A stretch of 64,000 nucleotides of DNA. Origin: Emmonsiellopsis sp. PD_33. Lineage: Eukaryota; Ascomycota; Eurotiomycetes; Onygenales; Ajellomycetaceae. Location of the stretch: positions 1-64,000 of the forward strand of contig JANTQF010000177.1 in the NCBI GenBank assembly GCA_032988165.1, written 5' to 3'. The position numbers and the translations under genes are program-made. Shown one piece after another: positions 45,088-58,359 of this stretch. The notes under the pieces are model-generated. The model saw nothing but the letters and a program-made list of their open reading frames with translations. It was not told the DNA's origin and did no database searches. Position 1 is the stretch's first letter; every line of letters begins with the position of its first letter.

Positions 45088-46379
45088 ATGGCACCCCTAC
45101 GGGTCGGAATTGAACAAGGACCAATGTTTATTTGTCCGCTCAAATGCGGTGGCATTCTATCGTGGCCGTCAAAGGGAGGCAAAACTACAAGGTAAGTAGT
45201 AATGTTCTTAGAGTGTTGGGGGAAACACATTCATTCATGAATTGACATCTGCTGTCGTCAGCATGTAGTTAATGTAATATTAAGGAGACCACCACACAAC
45301 TACCTAGGAATGCCCCCACACAATGTTTTTATTCCGGTTTTCTAACTAATCCCAGTTCGAATACCACATAAATACAGTTGTGAGATCTGATGGCCGATCT
45401 GCGGATCAGAGCTTGCCTGACTGTATGTACGTACAAACATACAACCAACGTATACCGTTCGACTCTATCATTTTGAGCAATCGCACAAACTGCACTTTTA
45501 CTAATTTCCTTCTAGATACCGCCCGACGAGGGGCTCACACTGGTCCGATTCTGCCGATCGAGCTACTTTACTCCGGATGTGGCGAAGACAGTATGCATAT
45601 ACATCGGCTGGCTCTTTACGTCTAGTGTTATTGGTGCATTCCGTACCCATGTTATGAATGGAATGCCGTACATGAGTTACACAAATGCCTGGATAGCACA
45701 ACGTCAAAAAAATTTTACGAAGTTGTATATCCGGTTGCAGTCCTTGGGTTGTTTGAGGTAATACTCCCGCATTCTCAACGTCGTTCCAAAGAACAGAAGG
45801 AATGTAGCTACTGAATTGGTGTGGTTATGGCAGCTTATGCGTTTTGGTCCCAATACAACAACTTGCTTAGCCGCAGTTGAGCGGTTTCTCAAAATGAAAG
45901 GCGGCCTTCAGGGACCCCCTGAGCCTTTGCAGCGCATAATAATCGTGTGAGTTATTCTCTCGTGACCTCTTGGAGTTTTGTTCATGATCAATGTATAAAA
46001 CATGGCTGATATATTGCAGTCTATTTGTCAACATACGCCTTTAGCTTTGATACGCTATATTCACAGCCATTGGAGATACTAACGGAATTAAACGGATCTT
46101 CGTAATAAGCTATGGAAGGATCCGGCTGTTCTACAATCTAGGAGCATGCTCGAAGGTATGAGAGTCGCATGTGCTGAGCATGTAGACAGTGTTGCTGGCC
46201 AGGTAGCTGAAGCCAACAACATCCTACAGACGTGCGCCCCCGCCGCACGAATAACCCTCCACACACTAGGACAGCTCCCCAGCTTTGAAGACCCTGTTAA
46301 AGTCTCTAATATGCGAATGATATACAACAATGTACGGTTCATCCGCCTTGAATCATGGGCTGGTCTCCCCTACGTATAG
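45088..46379 (+). pseudogene. unidentified, possibly multi-exon or decayed gene
   Basis: Several protein-like pieces lie in order on the plus strand. An ATG at 45088 opens MAPLRVGIEQGPMFICPL and ends at a GTAAGT donor at about 45192. A piece after a CTTCTAG acceptor at 45516 reads IPPDEGLTLVRFC. A piece near 45850 reads LMRFGPNTTTCLAAVERFL up to a GTGAG donor near 45948. A last frame runs from 46146 to the stop at 46379 (MLEGMRVACAEHVDSVAG). I could not join them into one consistent reading frame and recognise no family. It may be a decayed gene or two. Confidence 0.25.
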
Positions 46380-46879
46380 TACGAAACAACCCTCTTTGCA
46401 TGGATAATTCCCACCAACTAACATTGCATATAGCAACCTTGTCGCTATCACCGCGTTCTCGACCGCTCATGAACGATCTTACTTTGTTGCGAATGTGGTA
46501 CGGGGTACGTTCAGTTATGGATGTTATCAATTGAGGTCTGCACTAGTAAGCCGCGCTGTGCTTTCTGTAGTTACGCAATATCGATTTGATGCTCGTTATT
46601 TAACTGATTTTATTCTAAAAGTGGTTTTGAAGGATGTCATATATCTCAGGTAATTAGAGGGAGAATGAGGGAACTACATATATAGAATGAATTATTGGTC
46701 ATGTTGGATGGAGAGTTCCTCCTTTCCTTTAACTCAATATAAAATCTAGTACACATGCACGTCGCACAGTTGAGATTTCTTCATAGTAATGCAATAACAA
46801 ACAGGGGATATGTTTCCAACCAAGTAAACGCCTGAATAACCGGTCAGCCAAATATAGCCATCAATCCATGAAGGAGGTA
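46380..46879. other. no gene seen
   Basis: AT-rich DNA between two decayed regions. Nothing recognised. Confidence 0.4.
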
Positions 46880-47660
46880 CGGAACCAGGTCCATAAACTA
46901 GCCTCCTTGTTTGCCAATTTCCTCTTGAAAAGAGAAGAATTTTGCTTCAATTTGGCGAATCAAATCCTCTCCCCTCCATCTCGCGTCTTCCACATTCCAG
47001 TCCTCTTTCCATTCCTTAACTTACTCATCAGTAAGACCGAGACCTTCGAACAGCCAGGGATCAAAGATGAAGTCCCTAGCGCTAGGTCCCTCTTCGGGCT
47101 GCCAGTGAGAATTCTGCGGATGAAACGAACTCTTCTTTGCCTTCATCAATACCCTGAATATCCTTGGCAATTTTCCCAGGGGCAATGTCAGGCATAGGAA
47201 CATGGTTAGGTCATTTAGTTCAGCCTCCTCAAACTCTTTGTAGAATCCAGGGGTACTCACGGGGAAAGAGTTATTCTCCAAGTAGCAGAGAATCATTCAT
47301 AGTCATACCCAGGACTTGTTGAACGATGCAAGTGTGTTTCCCCTGAGGATCTTCTCCCTCAAAAGTTTTTAGGAACTTGTGAAGATATCGATGTCTGGAA
47401 TGATTTGTCTTGGTAGTGACTGAGTTTATAGGTTCATAAATGGCAACCTCATTGCCTCTGGTATATGGGACAACATAGACGTTTCATACAACATAACCAG
47501 AGTCACTAGTTTTCCTAATAAAAGACATGGTTAACCTCCTCATCCCCCAGTCAAACGAAGATATCAATTTCTTACACGAGATCGGGAGCAAACCAAACCG
47601 TTGACGTGACACCATAGCCCGAATATCATTCCAATATTTTTCTCCAGGTGCGTAAAGATA
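46880..47660 (-). pseudogene. SRPK-like protein kinase pseudogene
   Basis: Minus-strand fragments follow the order of fungal SRPK-like kinases. The glycine loop reads GYGVTSTVWFAPDL near 47600. RGNEVAIYEPINS lies near 47440, and GKHTCIVQQVLGMTM near 47310. After a gap, EFEEAELND lies near 47230, then the C-lobe end WQPEEGPSARDF and FDPWLFEGLG near 47050-47090. Frames change at least three times and stops are in frame. The catalytic loop with the HxD Asp and the activation segment are missing. A tail reading VKEWKEDWNVEDARW continues past the stop. Intact relatives phosphorylate Ser/Arg-rich proteins, or are expanded accessory kinases in filamentous fungi. Confidence 0.72.
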
Positions 47661-50600
47661 GAACGTTCATTCACTCATACTAAATTTTGAGCCCAGTGTT
47701 CATTTTTTGTCTTCGGCAACAGATTTATACCATCCTATGCAGTTAATACTCCCGAATCGTCCCTAGACCCGGCGAGATTTCACTCGTTCTCAAAGTTTTT
47801 ATTGAGATACTGGTAATACAATATCAGCCTATGCCATCTTCAGAATAGATAGGTGCGGCCTGCCTCCTCCGCTTCCAGCATTGCGTATATACACATGTAC
47901 ATATGTATATACTAATACATATAGTAGTATGCGGAGGAAGTTAAAAACCGGGCACCCATTACGAGTCATCTGAGTAACTTTATGGAACCATGAGGATTAA
48001 GGTTGGTCTGAGATAGTTTCAATCCAAACATATTTAGCCTCGATGAAACTCAGACAGAGTTTAGTAGATTCGAAGATAAGGTCGAGGAATATAGAGGAGA
48101 CTAGATTTCATGTATTTGCTTATTTTTTTTTGCAAAAGCACGTTTTTAAGAAACAGACAGTTTTCTTCGGGATGTAAGATATATTTGCGCAGAGATCTGA
48201 GTTTAAGTCTTGTTGCGGTATCAAAAGGGAAATTAGTCAGTGAGGCAATACTTATTAAGGGGGTTCTGCAAGCGACGAATATAATATGCTGGATAAAACT
48301 AACCATAGGAATAGAGTCCATGGAGGCTCAAAATGATATATTAAATGCGCGATTATCTTTCGAATAGAAGAGCCGATGCAATGGAGAAAGAAACGTGCCA
48401 GTTCCTTCCGACACACGTAGCACTAAGTTCACATTCACTGTAATGTGCTATGTTAGTTAGCCATTAACTAGCATTTGCAGGATAAAAATGGAGTTTAACC
48501 ACTTTGGAGGAAGGCCCTCAACCAATCCTTCAAGCAATTGGATAACGTGGGCTTCGATTATGCAGCACGCAGGAGTAGGCTTTGCAACCGGGGCAACAAA
48601 TCTCTGACCCCCACCATAGATTTGTGGGAGAAGGAGTGAGGGCAAGGACTCACCTGGTTTTATCTTCCACGTGGGAAGATTCGAAGCCCCGACACCCAAC
48701 TTGCAAGTGGCGAAGGGTTTAGGGGCTCAGACAGGTGTAGCCGGAACCGGAGACTTCCCCAGCAAAAGAAATATTGATCCCAAGCTGACACTCTACACCC
48801 TAATTCCTCCCCGGGTTCGGCCGCAGGAAGGAAGGTAGGGTACTCGAATAAACCATGATCTTCCCTGGAAGTCTGGATTGGGGTGAAATTGCCCTAAAAG
48901 ACAAGTTATCCGCTGGTGCTCTTTGAAAAGAAAAGAGGGGGGGTTAGCCAGGCGTGTGTGTGGTCAATGGGGCAGGGGGGAGGGGGAGGGGTATGATGAA
49001 TGGTATCACTTCACTCGGTGGAAGAATGTGATTGTCTTGGAATTCTGCATGATTCAGAAAGGCGTCGCAAGGGAGTGACCAAGAGGGAAAGGGCGTGCCA
49101 ACCGTCCAGGTTAATTGGCATGGTCCTGTTATCGCCGCGGGATTAAGGGGCAGGAGGGGCAAAACCAACCACCCATCCCACCTAAATATTGCCTCCAATA
49201 TCCACACAACCTTGACGGAAAGACGGCATCGCATGAGGGGGAGAATTATTAATCTAATGAAGCGCCCAATGGTATTAGTAGGCTGCGGAACTCCGTTCAT
49301 CCAAGCCATCCCCAACCAACGAGATGGCGAATAACAATGATAGTTGAGAATTAGTTGCACAAGCAGGTTTCAGATAGGCAACATGGGCACCTTTCTTTCC
49401 CTTGTGGTGCATCCAAGGTGGGCAATTTTAGCGGTGTCCTTGCATCCTGAATTGTGGTTCGATGGATACAATACGAGGGAGGCTAGGATTTTGTTTTTCT
49501 CTCCCTGCGGGGGAGCATGGAGAGGGAAAATCCATCCGCGGCTTGTGGGTGTATGCATCTCGATAAATTCGGGAATTTCACCATTAGCTAGGAGTGATCG
49601 AAAATAATAATGGGGACTTGGGGGAGACTTGGCCTGTGAGCAGGAAAGAGGATAGTAGGAGGGAAAACATGACAATCCATGATTTCTCTCTGGGACAGCG
49701 GGATTGTCTTGTCGTGTGACTGACCGAGGCAGGTAAATTCCTCCAGTGCATTCAAAACAACTGCACGCCATTGCCAAGGGTGTAATGGTATCCCTCTGAT
49801 CTATCTCGATTCCAAAGGCCAAAAAGACAATGTTTGGTTGAACAACGGAGAAGCAGCCCAGTACTGCCGGCAGCTCATGATGGAGCTTACCTTGAGCAGA
49901 CTTTGGTGCCAGACCAACTGCCTCGGATTGTCTGAGACATCATGACTGCTTCCAAGATTCCAATCAAGGTGGGCTAAGCGGAAACTGTTGAATGGGAGGG
50001 CTTCGCGAGTTCTCAGATGCCGCGCCGACAGGTTCCTTGAACGCCGACGAAAAGGGGCAAGTCCCAGGTAAATTGGGCGGTAATGAGCTGTAAAATTGTC
50101 CGGTAAAGGACCATTTTGCAAATTTGAGGTTTTTAAACAGCGTAATACCAATGTTCTTGGTCTTGATAGAAGATCACCTATCCATGCCAAACGGCCCACG
50201 ATGACCCAACTTCCAGGCGTGGCTTCGCGTCTGAATTGACACTACACATCGCAGAATGAAATTAATTTCTCCATTCGGCCATTAGTCCATCGGCGCGTTC
50301 CCGAGTGCCTGAAGAACAAACCCCGAGGTTGCGTGATGTCAGCCTGCGCCATCGCATTGAACGATTCCCAGTGCGGGGATTCAAAGGCTGGATCTTCGCT
50401 GACAATGGAGACACGAAGCAAATAGTGCCATATCAACGGCTTGAGTAACCGAGCCGGATAACCATATCGGCTTGGGCCAACACAGGCGCGCAGTCCCCTC
50501 TGCATCTGGCCCTGACACAGCCTCCCAGCTGGCATTCAAACACAGATGTCTGGACGTTGAAACAGGAACTACGGATGAGACGGCGGTTTTGGAAAGCCGC

Positions 50601-53096
50601 ACGGTCCATAGCCCCGCCAGACTTCCCTATTTCGTCACGGATGTTCTGCTGGAAGCTGGAGCAAAGAATCGGCGTGAAGCTCGTCAGTTGAGGGTTGGCT
50701 GTGCAAGGAGAAATATGGCCCAAAGAGGCTAGGCGCGGGAGAGGCAGTCTGCCTTGTGCCAAAAATAGACATTCTGCAACCTAAACACGAACAAGGTTTA
50801 CTAGCGCCATCGCGAATGTAGAGCTTCTTTTGGCGACATGTTTATTGTTGCTGTTGGTTTCCTGGCCTGACATTCAGCAAATGCCATGAGAGGCTGAGCC
50901 TTGTGTTGATTTTCTAACCAGCCAACTATATCGTTAAAGCTGGCATTGTCCACGCTGACACTCTTCAGCATCCTCACCTTTTAGTTCTGCAGTCGTGCAC
51001 ACACCACATCCGATCCCGACTAGGGCCTGCCCTAGGCCCCTAGCAGGGCAATACCTCGTATACGGAGGAACAACGCCCTACCGAGCCCTGCTGCGGACTT
51101 TGACAGCAAGAAAAGATTGTTAGACGCGCCCCGCTTATTTTCCTCTATTGCTTCGCGACGTTGATCCCCAACTCGCTGACTTTTCAGATAAGGTGGCACA
51201 GCCACCGCATGGATCAGCGATGGTATGGCAAATCGAGGGGACTGGTTTTCCCCCATAATCTTCAGATGCTTCCTGGTGCCTAGGTAATCTTCAGGCAGGT
51301 ACTTAATCGCAATCCAATCGATTAATTCGCTTAATTAGTTACGTGCGAAAGAATTCATTGATCCCGCTTCTCCCGCGGCGGAAGCCCGCTGCATAGCCGC
51401 GCATCCCACACACGAGGGCTTCCGCTGGACATCATACCGCGGACAAACCCCTCGGCCCAAATTGCTCAATTTACCACTGGCTTGATAATCAAGCGGGCCC
51501 ACGCCCTTCTTGACTCATAGATGACGATGATGCCGGCAGAACTTGTTGCACACTGGCATGCGTCCAATATCTCTCATCTCGCTTGGCCAGCCTGAGCCAA
51601 GCTAAGGGGTACATGTACATACATAGGGCTAAGCCTGCATGAACAGGAACAGGAACAGGAACCAACCGCATACTTCTCGTATTCCGGTTTCCCTTGCCCT
51701 TCCTCTTACTTTCCACCTTGTCCTCGATTCGATAAAAAAATTCCCCCAAAGCCACGTTTTGAACCAGGTCCAGGATACTGCCTGGCATGACACGCACCGC
51801 GCACCCTGCATAGCATAGGCAAACAAACAACAAAACGAACCCATTCGCCAGATAAATATAGAATTGCATACACATATATACACACAAAGACAAAACATGA
51901 ATCATGATGCTCGTTTCACTTCGCCTCAAACCTTAACTACTTCTAGTTCCTCCACATTTACTCGGTTCATGCGTGTTTCACCTGCTTGCTACGGACTGAT
52001 CTACAACATGAAACTTGAAACATGGAGAGAGAATAAGAAAGAAAAGGGAAAGCCTGTTTGCTGCAGTCTGCAGGTAAAAACAAAGTTTTGTATCTAAAAA
52101 TGCTGCGCACGGCCCTCTGGATGCTGCACGGGACGTAACCATGGGTCAAAAAATGAAAGAATATCTAAGTACAGCCTCAATTTTTTTGTAAAAGAAACAG
52201 CACGTAGAACGGGAGAGAGAACGAACCCCTGATAGTGGGATATGATATTTGCTGCCTGCGCAGAAAAGCTGGGGGTGGCAAAAGGAAAACAATGTCGCCA
52301 CTGCCTCCTTTTCTCCTCCTTTTTTCCTTGGCCGTTCCCGTCTTGCTCGTTGGCAGGTTTTGTAAATGAGGTAACGCAGTATCATTTCAGATGCTGAGAG
52401 TAAATATAGAAAATAAAATAGATATGATATAAAAAAACGTAAAAAAATAACCCAAAAGATGATGATCCGCAGCACAATGACTGAGTAGAAATGTGGGAAT
52501 AGAATAGAAAGTGGGGGGAATATATCCAGCCATACACATATCTTGCTTCATGCTAGGGGGAATTTCCAGCCTAGGAAAGAGAACAAAACAGGAGAGGAAA
52601 TAAATTGAATAATAAACAAGGCCAAACAAAAGATATAATAATGAGATCCCCAAGTCATTCGCTATGTTTGCGCTATTTTGACTCCTCCAAAAACAAAAGT
52701 AAGAAAAGAAATGTAAATGTAAAAACGGTATTCCGGATATCATCAAATATTATCTTGTGGTATGCCAAAATAGACCTCCTAACCAAAGATGTTTGTCCAG
52801 ATGTCACGTAAAATGCTTATTTGTTGCATTTTGTGTCATGGAACCAGATAATGCGCGATTGTCGAGAATAATTTCAAGAGGGGAGTTGGGGGGGTCTTCG
52901 GTGTCGTATATATCTTATAATTAATATTTCGAGTATTGAGTTTTGCGGGTTCTGGGAGCTTTAGGAAGAAGGATGGTACGGTTTTGCGTAGGAATTACGG
53001 CGTGATGCGGTTGGGTCCCTGGATTTCCACAAAGCGGAAATAAAACAAGACTCAGCCGCATAATTCTTCCCAAGAGTTTGTATGTATGTGCGTAGA
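47661..53096. other. gene-poor region, no gene supported
   Basis: About 5.4 kb in which all open frames are short, overlap on both strands and lack motifs. Points seen: ATGTATATAC-rich DNA at 47885-47930, a CACGTG core inside a near-palindrome at 48664-48682, a CCTAGG-rich imperfect palindrome at 51028-51047, and GGAACA triplication at 51644-51661. The last 200 bases are the 3' flank of the regulator. Decayed genes older than I can read may be present. Confidence 0.4.
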
Positions 53097-55023
53097 TCAA
53101 GTCCAGCAGAGCTCGGGGGTGACCAACCCTGCTGACACAAGTGTAGGAGATTCATGAAATTCTGACCCTATAATTGGTGATGATCCATTCATCAAATTTG
53201 GCAAATACGTTGGGCTAAAAAGTGGCGAGTGGGCATGCGGGCTGTGCTTGTAATCCCCGTCTATGTGGTCGGGATGGAGAGTAGGCGATGTGGTATAGAT
53301 CTGCGATGGCCGTCGAGATGTGACAATCGTTGGCATTTGGTATGGCGAGGTAACGATAGCAGGAGTGAGGGGGGAGTGGAGTGGAGAAGTAGTATAAGCT
53401 GTATATCCAGAGGCACTAGTTGGGGAGGTAGACGGGAGATGAATATTGTGAAGCGCGTGGTACGGGCTGTGGGAGTCGGAAGAGTATGTATCGAACGAGT
53501 TTCTCGGCGACCAGTGAAGGCGACTTCGGTATTCATTTACAATCTCGCATGGTAGCTCCATCAGACCAAGCGCAAGCTGGACTTCTGGAGCAAATGGTTG
53601 TGAAGCTTTCCGTGCGTGTAGAATCCGTCGAATATCTTCAATCGGAAGGACGGCCATTGTAGCGAGATATGAGCCACCGATTTCAGGGAAAATTGGTTCA
53701 AGAGCTAGTGCTACCCCGAAAAATTGAGAAAGCACCGCAAGGGCTCCAAGATCTGTCTCTCCGCCTCTCAACATCGCAGGTGGGAGCCAGAAGAGCCATG
53801 TGCGTAGCGGTTGGAGTCTCTCAAATGCCTGGTCAGGAGATTGTATGGGGAGATCGTCGCGCAAACGTTGAACAAAGTGCAGTAGATCAGTCACTCTTTG
53901 GTAGTGTTCCTGATTATGAGAGAGTCGCTGATGAATGTTCAACAGAGTAGCGCAAACACGATCCAGTCTCATAAGATCTTCATCTTGAAACTGGCCGAGT
54001 GCTCCCGGATAGGTTGGTGTTATGGGCGTTCGCGCGCTGCGGAAAGCCCGCTGACTCTCCATAAATCTGGCTAGCTCTGACTCTTCCTTCCACCACGGTT
54101 GCATTGAGTTAAGCACCTGTTGGTCAATTAGCACGTGGTGGAAAAGTACAATGTATAGAGACGTTGATCCTTACGGTTGAAACACCTTGTTGCAACGAAG
54201 CCCAGCCTCGCCTACAAAGAAATACTAGTTAGTTGACGCTCAATCTGCATGCTAGAAGGGAGTCACTTGCCATTCTGTAGCTTGCCAGGAGAGGAGCATC
54301 GAGGCCGCAAGGATGGCATCGGCATTTTCCCTTGAGAAAGCACCAATTGCTTCATGGAGACCCTTCAAAGCCACCCCCCTGTGGTGATAGGAGAGGTTTT
54401 TTGTTTCCTGATTCTGGGTCATCCAGGCAATATGGGAGGCAGATAGGGCAAGAATGGCGCTCATAACAAAGTCATTCGAGAGTGCAATAGCCAAAAAGCT
54501 GCGATTCCAGGTCGGTTAGTGTGATTCCGACTAGCAAGCAAAATATTCCAAACTCACATAGGCATTTTCTGTGCCCATACCGTGCAGTTACTGTAACCCC
54601 GTCGATGTAGGTCAATTGAGAGTCCGGAAATGTGGTGGATAAGGCGCAAGTCTGTCCGCGAAAACTTGAACCAATATGCTCTAGAACTAAGTTGTAGTTC
54701 TGGGAATGGAGGATTTCCAGTTTTGAGCCAAGCTTCGATTTCAATGTCAATCTCGGGAGACATCAAAAGGTCTGGACCGCCTCTTGGGCTCGTTGGTTGT
54801 TCTTGTGCAATCACGTTGTCCATATAATCACAACGACAATTGTGCTTCGTGCAGTTCCGGCTATGAAAGAATTAACTTCCAATTCCTATCGTCAAGCAAT
54901 CCGCTATACATACCATTGAGGAGACGTCTCGTCGCACCGAATATGTCGCCTCTTGCAAGTTTTGCATCCCTTTCTCGACTTAGTATGGCTTTTGCGGGGT
55001 GGTCCGCCACCAGGTCCGGCCAT
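53097..55023 (-). CDS. Zn2Cys6 transcription factor, sterol-regulator-like layout (short linker, helical body)
   Basis: Five exons, 55023-54914, 54860-54558, 54498-54271, 54211-54175 and 54116-53097, give 565 residues. The N-terminus is SHTKSRKGCKTCKRRHIRCDE, then CRNCTKHNCRCDY across intron 1, a complete Zn2Cys6 cluster of the Upc2-like subtype. The body has LIHHISGLSIDL, ALSNDFVMSAILALSASHIAW, GLHEAIGAFSRENADAILAASMLLSW and WRGWASLQQG, all standard for that group. The tail is rich in Ser, Thr, Pro and Tyr. The third intron uses a GC donor (GCAAGT): only this splice restores WRGWASL and the frame. It is the only intact recognised gene in the right arm. The target is unknown. Confidence 0.88.
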
Positions 55024-57309
55024 CTTCGAATTAGTTAGGGGGAGTTTGAAACTGGGGAAGACTGTTGGGGAATGAGGCTCTTGAAGCCGTGGGGGATGCG
55101 ATCATAAATAAAAACAAAAAATAAAAATAAAATAGTGTTTCGTATATTTCCCAGAAGAATATTCAAGAAGAAGTCTGATCAGCAGGAACGAGAAAACGTT
55201 TCTTGGTTCCGAGATTTGGGGGGAACTGGTGGAAGTATATAACTTTTTTTCATGCACAGCACCACAACACGAGATGGTGGAGGACCCTAGCCGGCAGGGT
55301 ATTAGTTTGTTCAGTACGTGCCAAGACGCTTTGCCAAAACCAAAGTAGGCAAAACAGTCGGAGCGAGAAGTAACAAGGGCGGGTGGGGTTACGAGGGTGG
55401 GAAGGGAGTGGGCGCCATCCCGCTCATGGCGCAGGCGAAATAGGCAGTGAAGTTTGACAGGTAAGGGCAGAGCCAGACCACAGAGGCTGGAAAAATAAAA
55501 AAATTAACTAAATGACAAAACGGGGTAATTTTCTGTTTAAAGGAAATAAAAAACAAGGCGAATTATTCTAGTGCCTGATAACCAGGACAAGGGTAAACGC
55601 CAAAACATCGAGGCAGCAAGTCTGGCATCCATTCTGATCAGGTGTCCCTTGGTTCCAGAAAAGCCAAAATGCAAGTCGGCCCAGGTCAGTGAAAGGACGA
55701 AACAAAAGATATGGATGACGGCTCAGCTGCACGAAAGGCTGATGGTAGGTTTCAGATCAAAATCGCAGAGGGTCTCCGTCCGGAACGGCCTACCAAATCT
55801 TACGGAGGCGTGGTGCATCGTTGAAGCTTGCGGAACAAATACTTCCACAATTTGTATACTGAAGTAGCGGGCCTCTGGGCGGTGACAGACAGCTGTTCCG
55901 GGGCTGTGGCCGTTATCTGTTTAGTCGGAGGCTCTCGGGACCCGCCACGAACTTGTGTAAAACCAGCACAATCCTATCAGCGGGATCTGGGAATGAGATA
56001 CATCATACAGCAATCCAACAAGTCTCCCCTTGCTCGACTGTTGTGCTCCGGCGGATGAGGTTCGTGGCAAGAGCCAAGCGGATCCTTGTCAGCGCTACTT
56101 GTGCAGCGAAAGAGTAATTATTCCTTGTAGATCAGAGGTAGCACAGCATTCATCGCCCGTCCTCGCGGGCGTCTGGGAGCCATATTGGAGGGGGTGGATC
56201 GAGACTCAACATCATTCGGTCGTCGAGTTTGCACTAAGCTTGTGATCTCACCAGCACCGCGACATGCAGAGCCAAGTTGCCATGCGAAGCGGCTCAAACT
56301 GGGGCATGGCCCGGGCATGGGTGGGCCACCTGTCAAGCCCACGAAAGTCTTATTACTCATGAGATGCACGGCCTGTATCGTACTGTGTATTTTGCAAAAC
56401 ACGGGCCAGAAGGAAATACAGGGGAAATCGGGACAACTCTGCGCAGGACTTCCGATTCAGATGCCAAGCATTGAGGCGGAGACCTCCGTTCCCGATCTCC
56501 CACATAACGTCCTGCACTCCTGAGTCCTGGGGTTTGAAGACCAGAGTTGGCATAGCCGAACCATTATTTTCTGCTCGTCCAAGGCCATTATGGCTTGCAA
56601 TGGGGAATCCAAAATTCGGCACCAAACAATAGACGTTAGCAGGAACCGCTAAAATGTAATCTAAAAATCGAGAAAACTATCGCCAAGGTGGGCCAAAATC
56701 ACACTTACTGGCTAGTCACACATCAGAAAAGCAGTGCATTAACGCCAGCCACGCGAGCTACCGACGCGGTTCCTTGAAACTCGATCTCCTTGCGGCGCAC
56801 ACTTGTTTGGGGAACTGGGGACAAGCGGCAGGGGAAGCTCTGCTACTCCCCAATGAGGCATCCCGGAAATGCCGTCTGTCGTTTGTCCATGCTTCCGGGA
56901 AAATACAGCGTGAGGAGATGGAGTGCCAGTCCAGGCTGACCTCGCTCCACGGATACTGTACCGCTCCAGCAAAAATTGGTGTCGATATTGGGCCTAGCGA
57001 GTTGCTTTCCTCCCAGACTCCAGTTGGCAATGCTAAATCCTCACGGGCGGGACTCTTCGCCGTCAACCCACCTCCTTTCTCCTCTCTTGTCCATTCTTTG
57101 CTGCCAAATCTCTATCGACAAGCAATATCCGTGCTAGGGAAGGTCGGCCCACCCGCCCAATCAAAAAGGGGCTGTGCGTTGCTGGTGGGTTTGTCAGCAC
57201 CATTTAGAGTTCCCGCTAGCCTCATCCGGACTAAGCATAAAAAGGTTAAAATCATAATTTCGCCGCATGAAGATTGCGGTTATCAGATATCTAATCAAAA
57301 CTTGAATCT
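55024..57309. other. intergenic, no gene supported
   Basis: The first few hundred bases are the regulator's promoter. Frames at 55571-55867, 56185-56523 and 56774-57343 are open on one strand but have no motif and overlap others on the opposite strand. Confidence 0.4.
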
Positions 57310-57717
57310 ATGCAGTATGACATCCAAAAGCCCTGCGCCCTGAGCCAGGCCGGGGAAATACGAAGATTCACCCTATTATTAGCATTTTTTGCCACGAGTC
57401 AGTATCTGCCATCCGGGCAAATCATAGACAACGTCTCTATTCGAGAACAGCAGCCAGAACCACCAAATATCTTCGACCAAAATGCCGATCGCATTGCGCC
57501 TCTGAAACATTCTGTAGGGCTCAAAGAAACTCTCTTTCACCAGCACCTTTCGCAAGAGCAAGAGCTTGGCAATGAAAGCCAGGCGGAAACAATCATGAGC
57601 GCATTGAGCAGCAAGATCAAGCGCTTCAAGGATAGCTTGGGTCCCCATGTCATCCGATCCGTCCTTCAAGATTCTCTCCCAACTCCAACGCTAGGTGATC
57701 AAAATGGACGCTATTTT

Positions 57718-57829
57718 TGTGGGAAGGTTGAAGATCTCTTGTATTGCTACACTAGTGAGGAATCTATCTACTGTGCAATCATGTAAGTGCACTATGCCCA
57801 ATCAGGAGGCCAGAGGTGTATGGCCAACA
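57718..57829 (-). repeat. 3' LTR of the Copia element
   Basis: 112 bp, TG...CA ends, direct repeat of 62823-62934 with C/T and G/A differences. Confidence 0.95.
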
Positions 57830-58359
57830 CCCCCCCTTGGGCAGAGCTATGTACATAGATCTCACAAAAAAACACTGAAAAACAACAAAATGTCACCAGA
57901 TAGTGGAAAAAACCTAGATACATAACCAGACTTGCTACTTTCCATTGTTCCCCACCAGAGTCCCTAGTAAATTAATGAAACATGTAAATGCAACTATATC
58001 CAGAGGCTTTATGAGGCTGTCTGTGGCTATTTTGGTTGTTAAAATGTATTCTAGTGAGATAATACCATTTTTCAACTGAGATTATGAATAGTAGAATCAC
58101 ATGTCTATATGCTTGCTGCAGGCTGTAATTGCAGTGACTTGAGTAAGGTTAATGGTACCTTTATTATTCACATGGATCTATATAGGAGATATAGTTATGA
58201 ATCTAAGCTCTCACATGAGATTTCAGATCCACATCATCTTATAAACTACTTTGCTGAGTGTAATGTATTCAGCTTCATTTGAACTAAGAGATATGCAGGC
58301 CTATTTGATGGAATACTATGATATTGGGGATCCTGTGAGCTTGAAGATATAGCTAGATG

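Noticed and set aside
54117..54134. Alternative start for the regulator's large last exon
   Set aside because: The upstream exons restore a full Zn2Cys6 cluster in frame, so this exon is internal.
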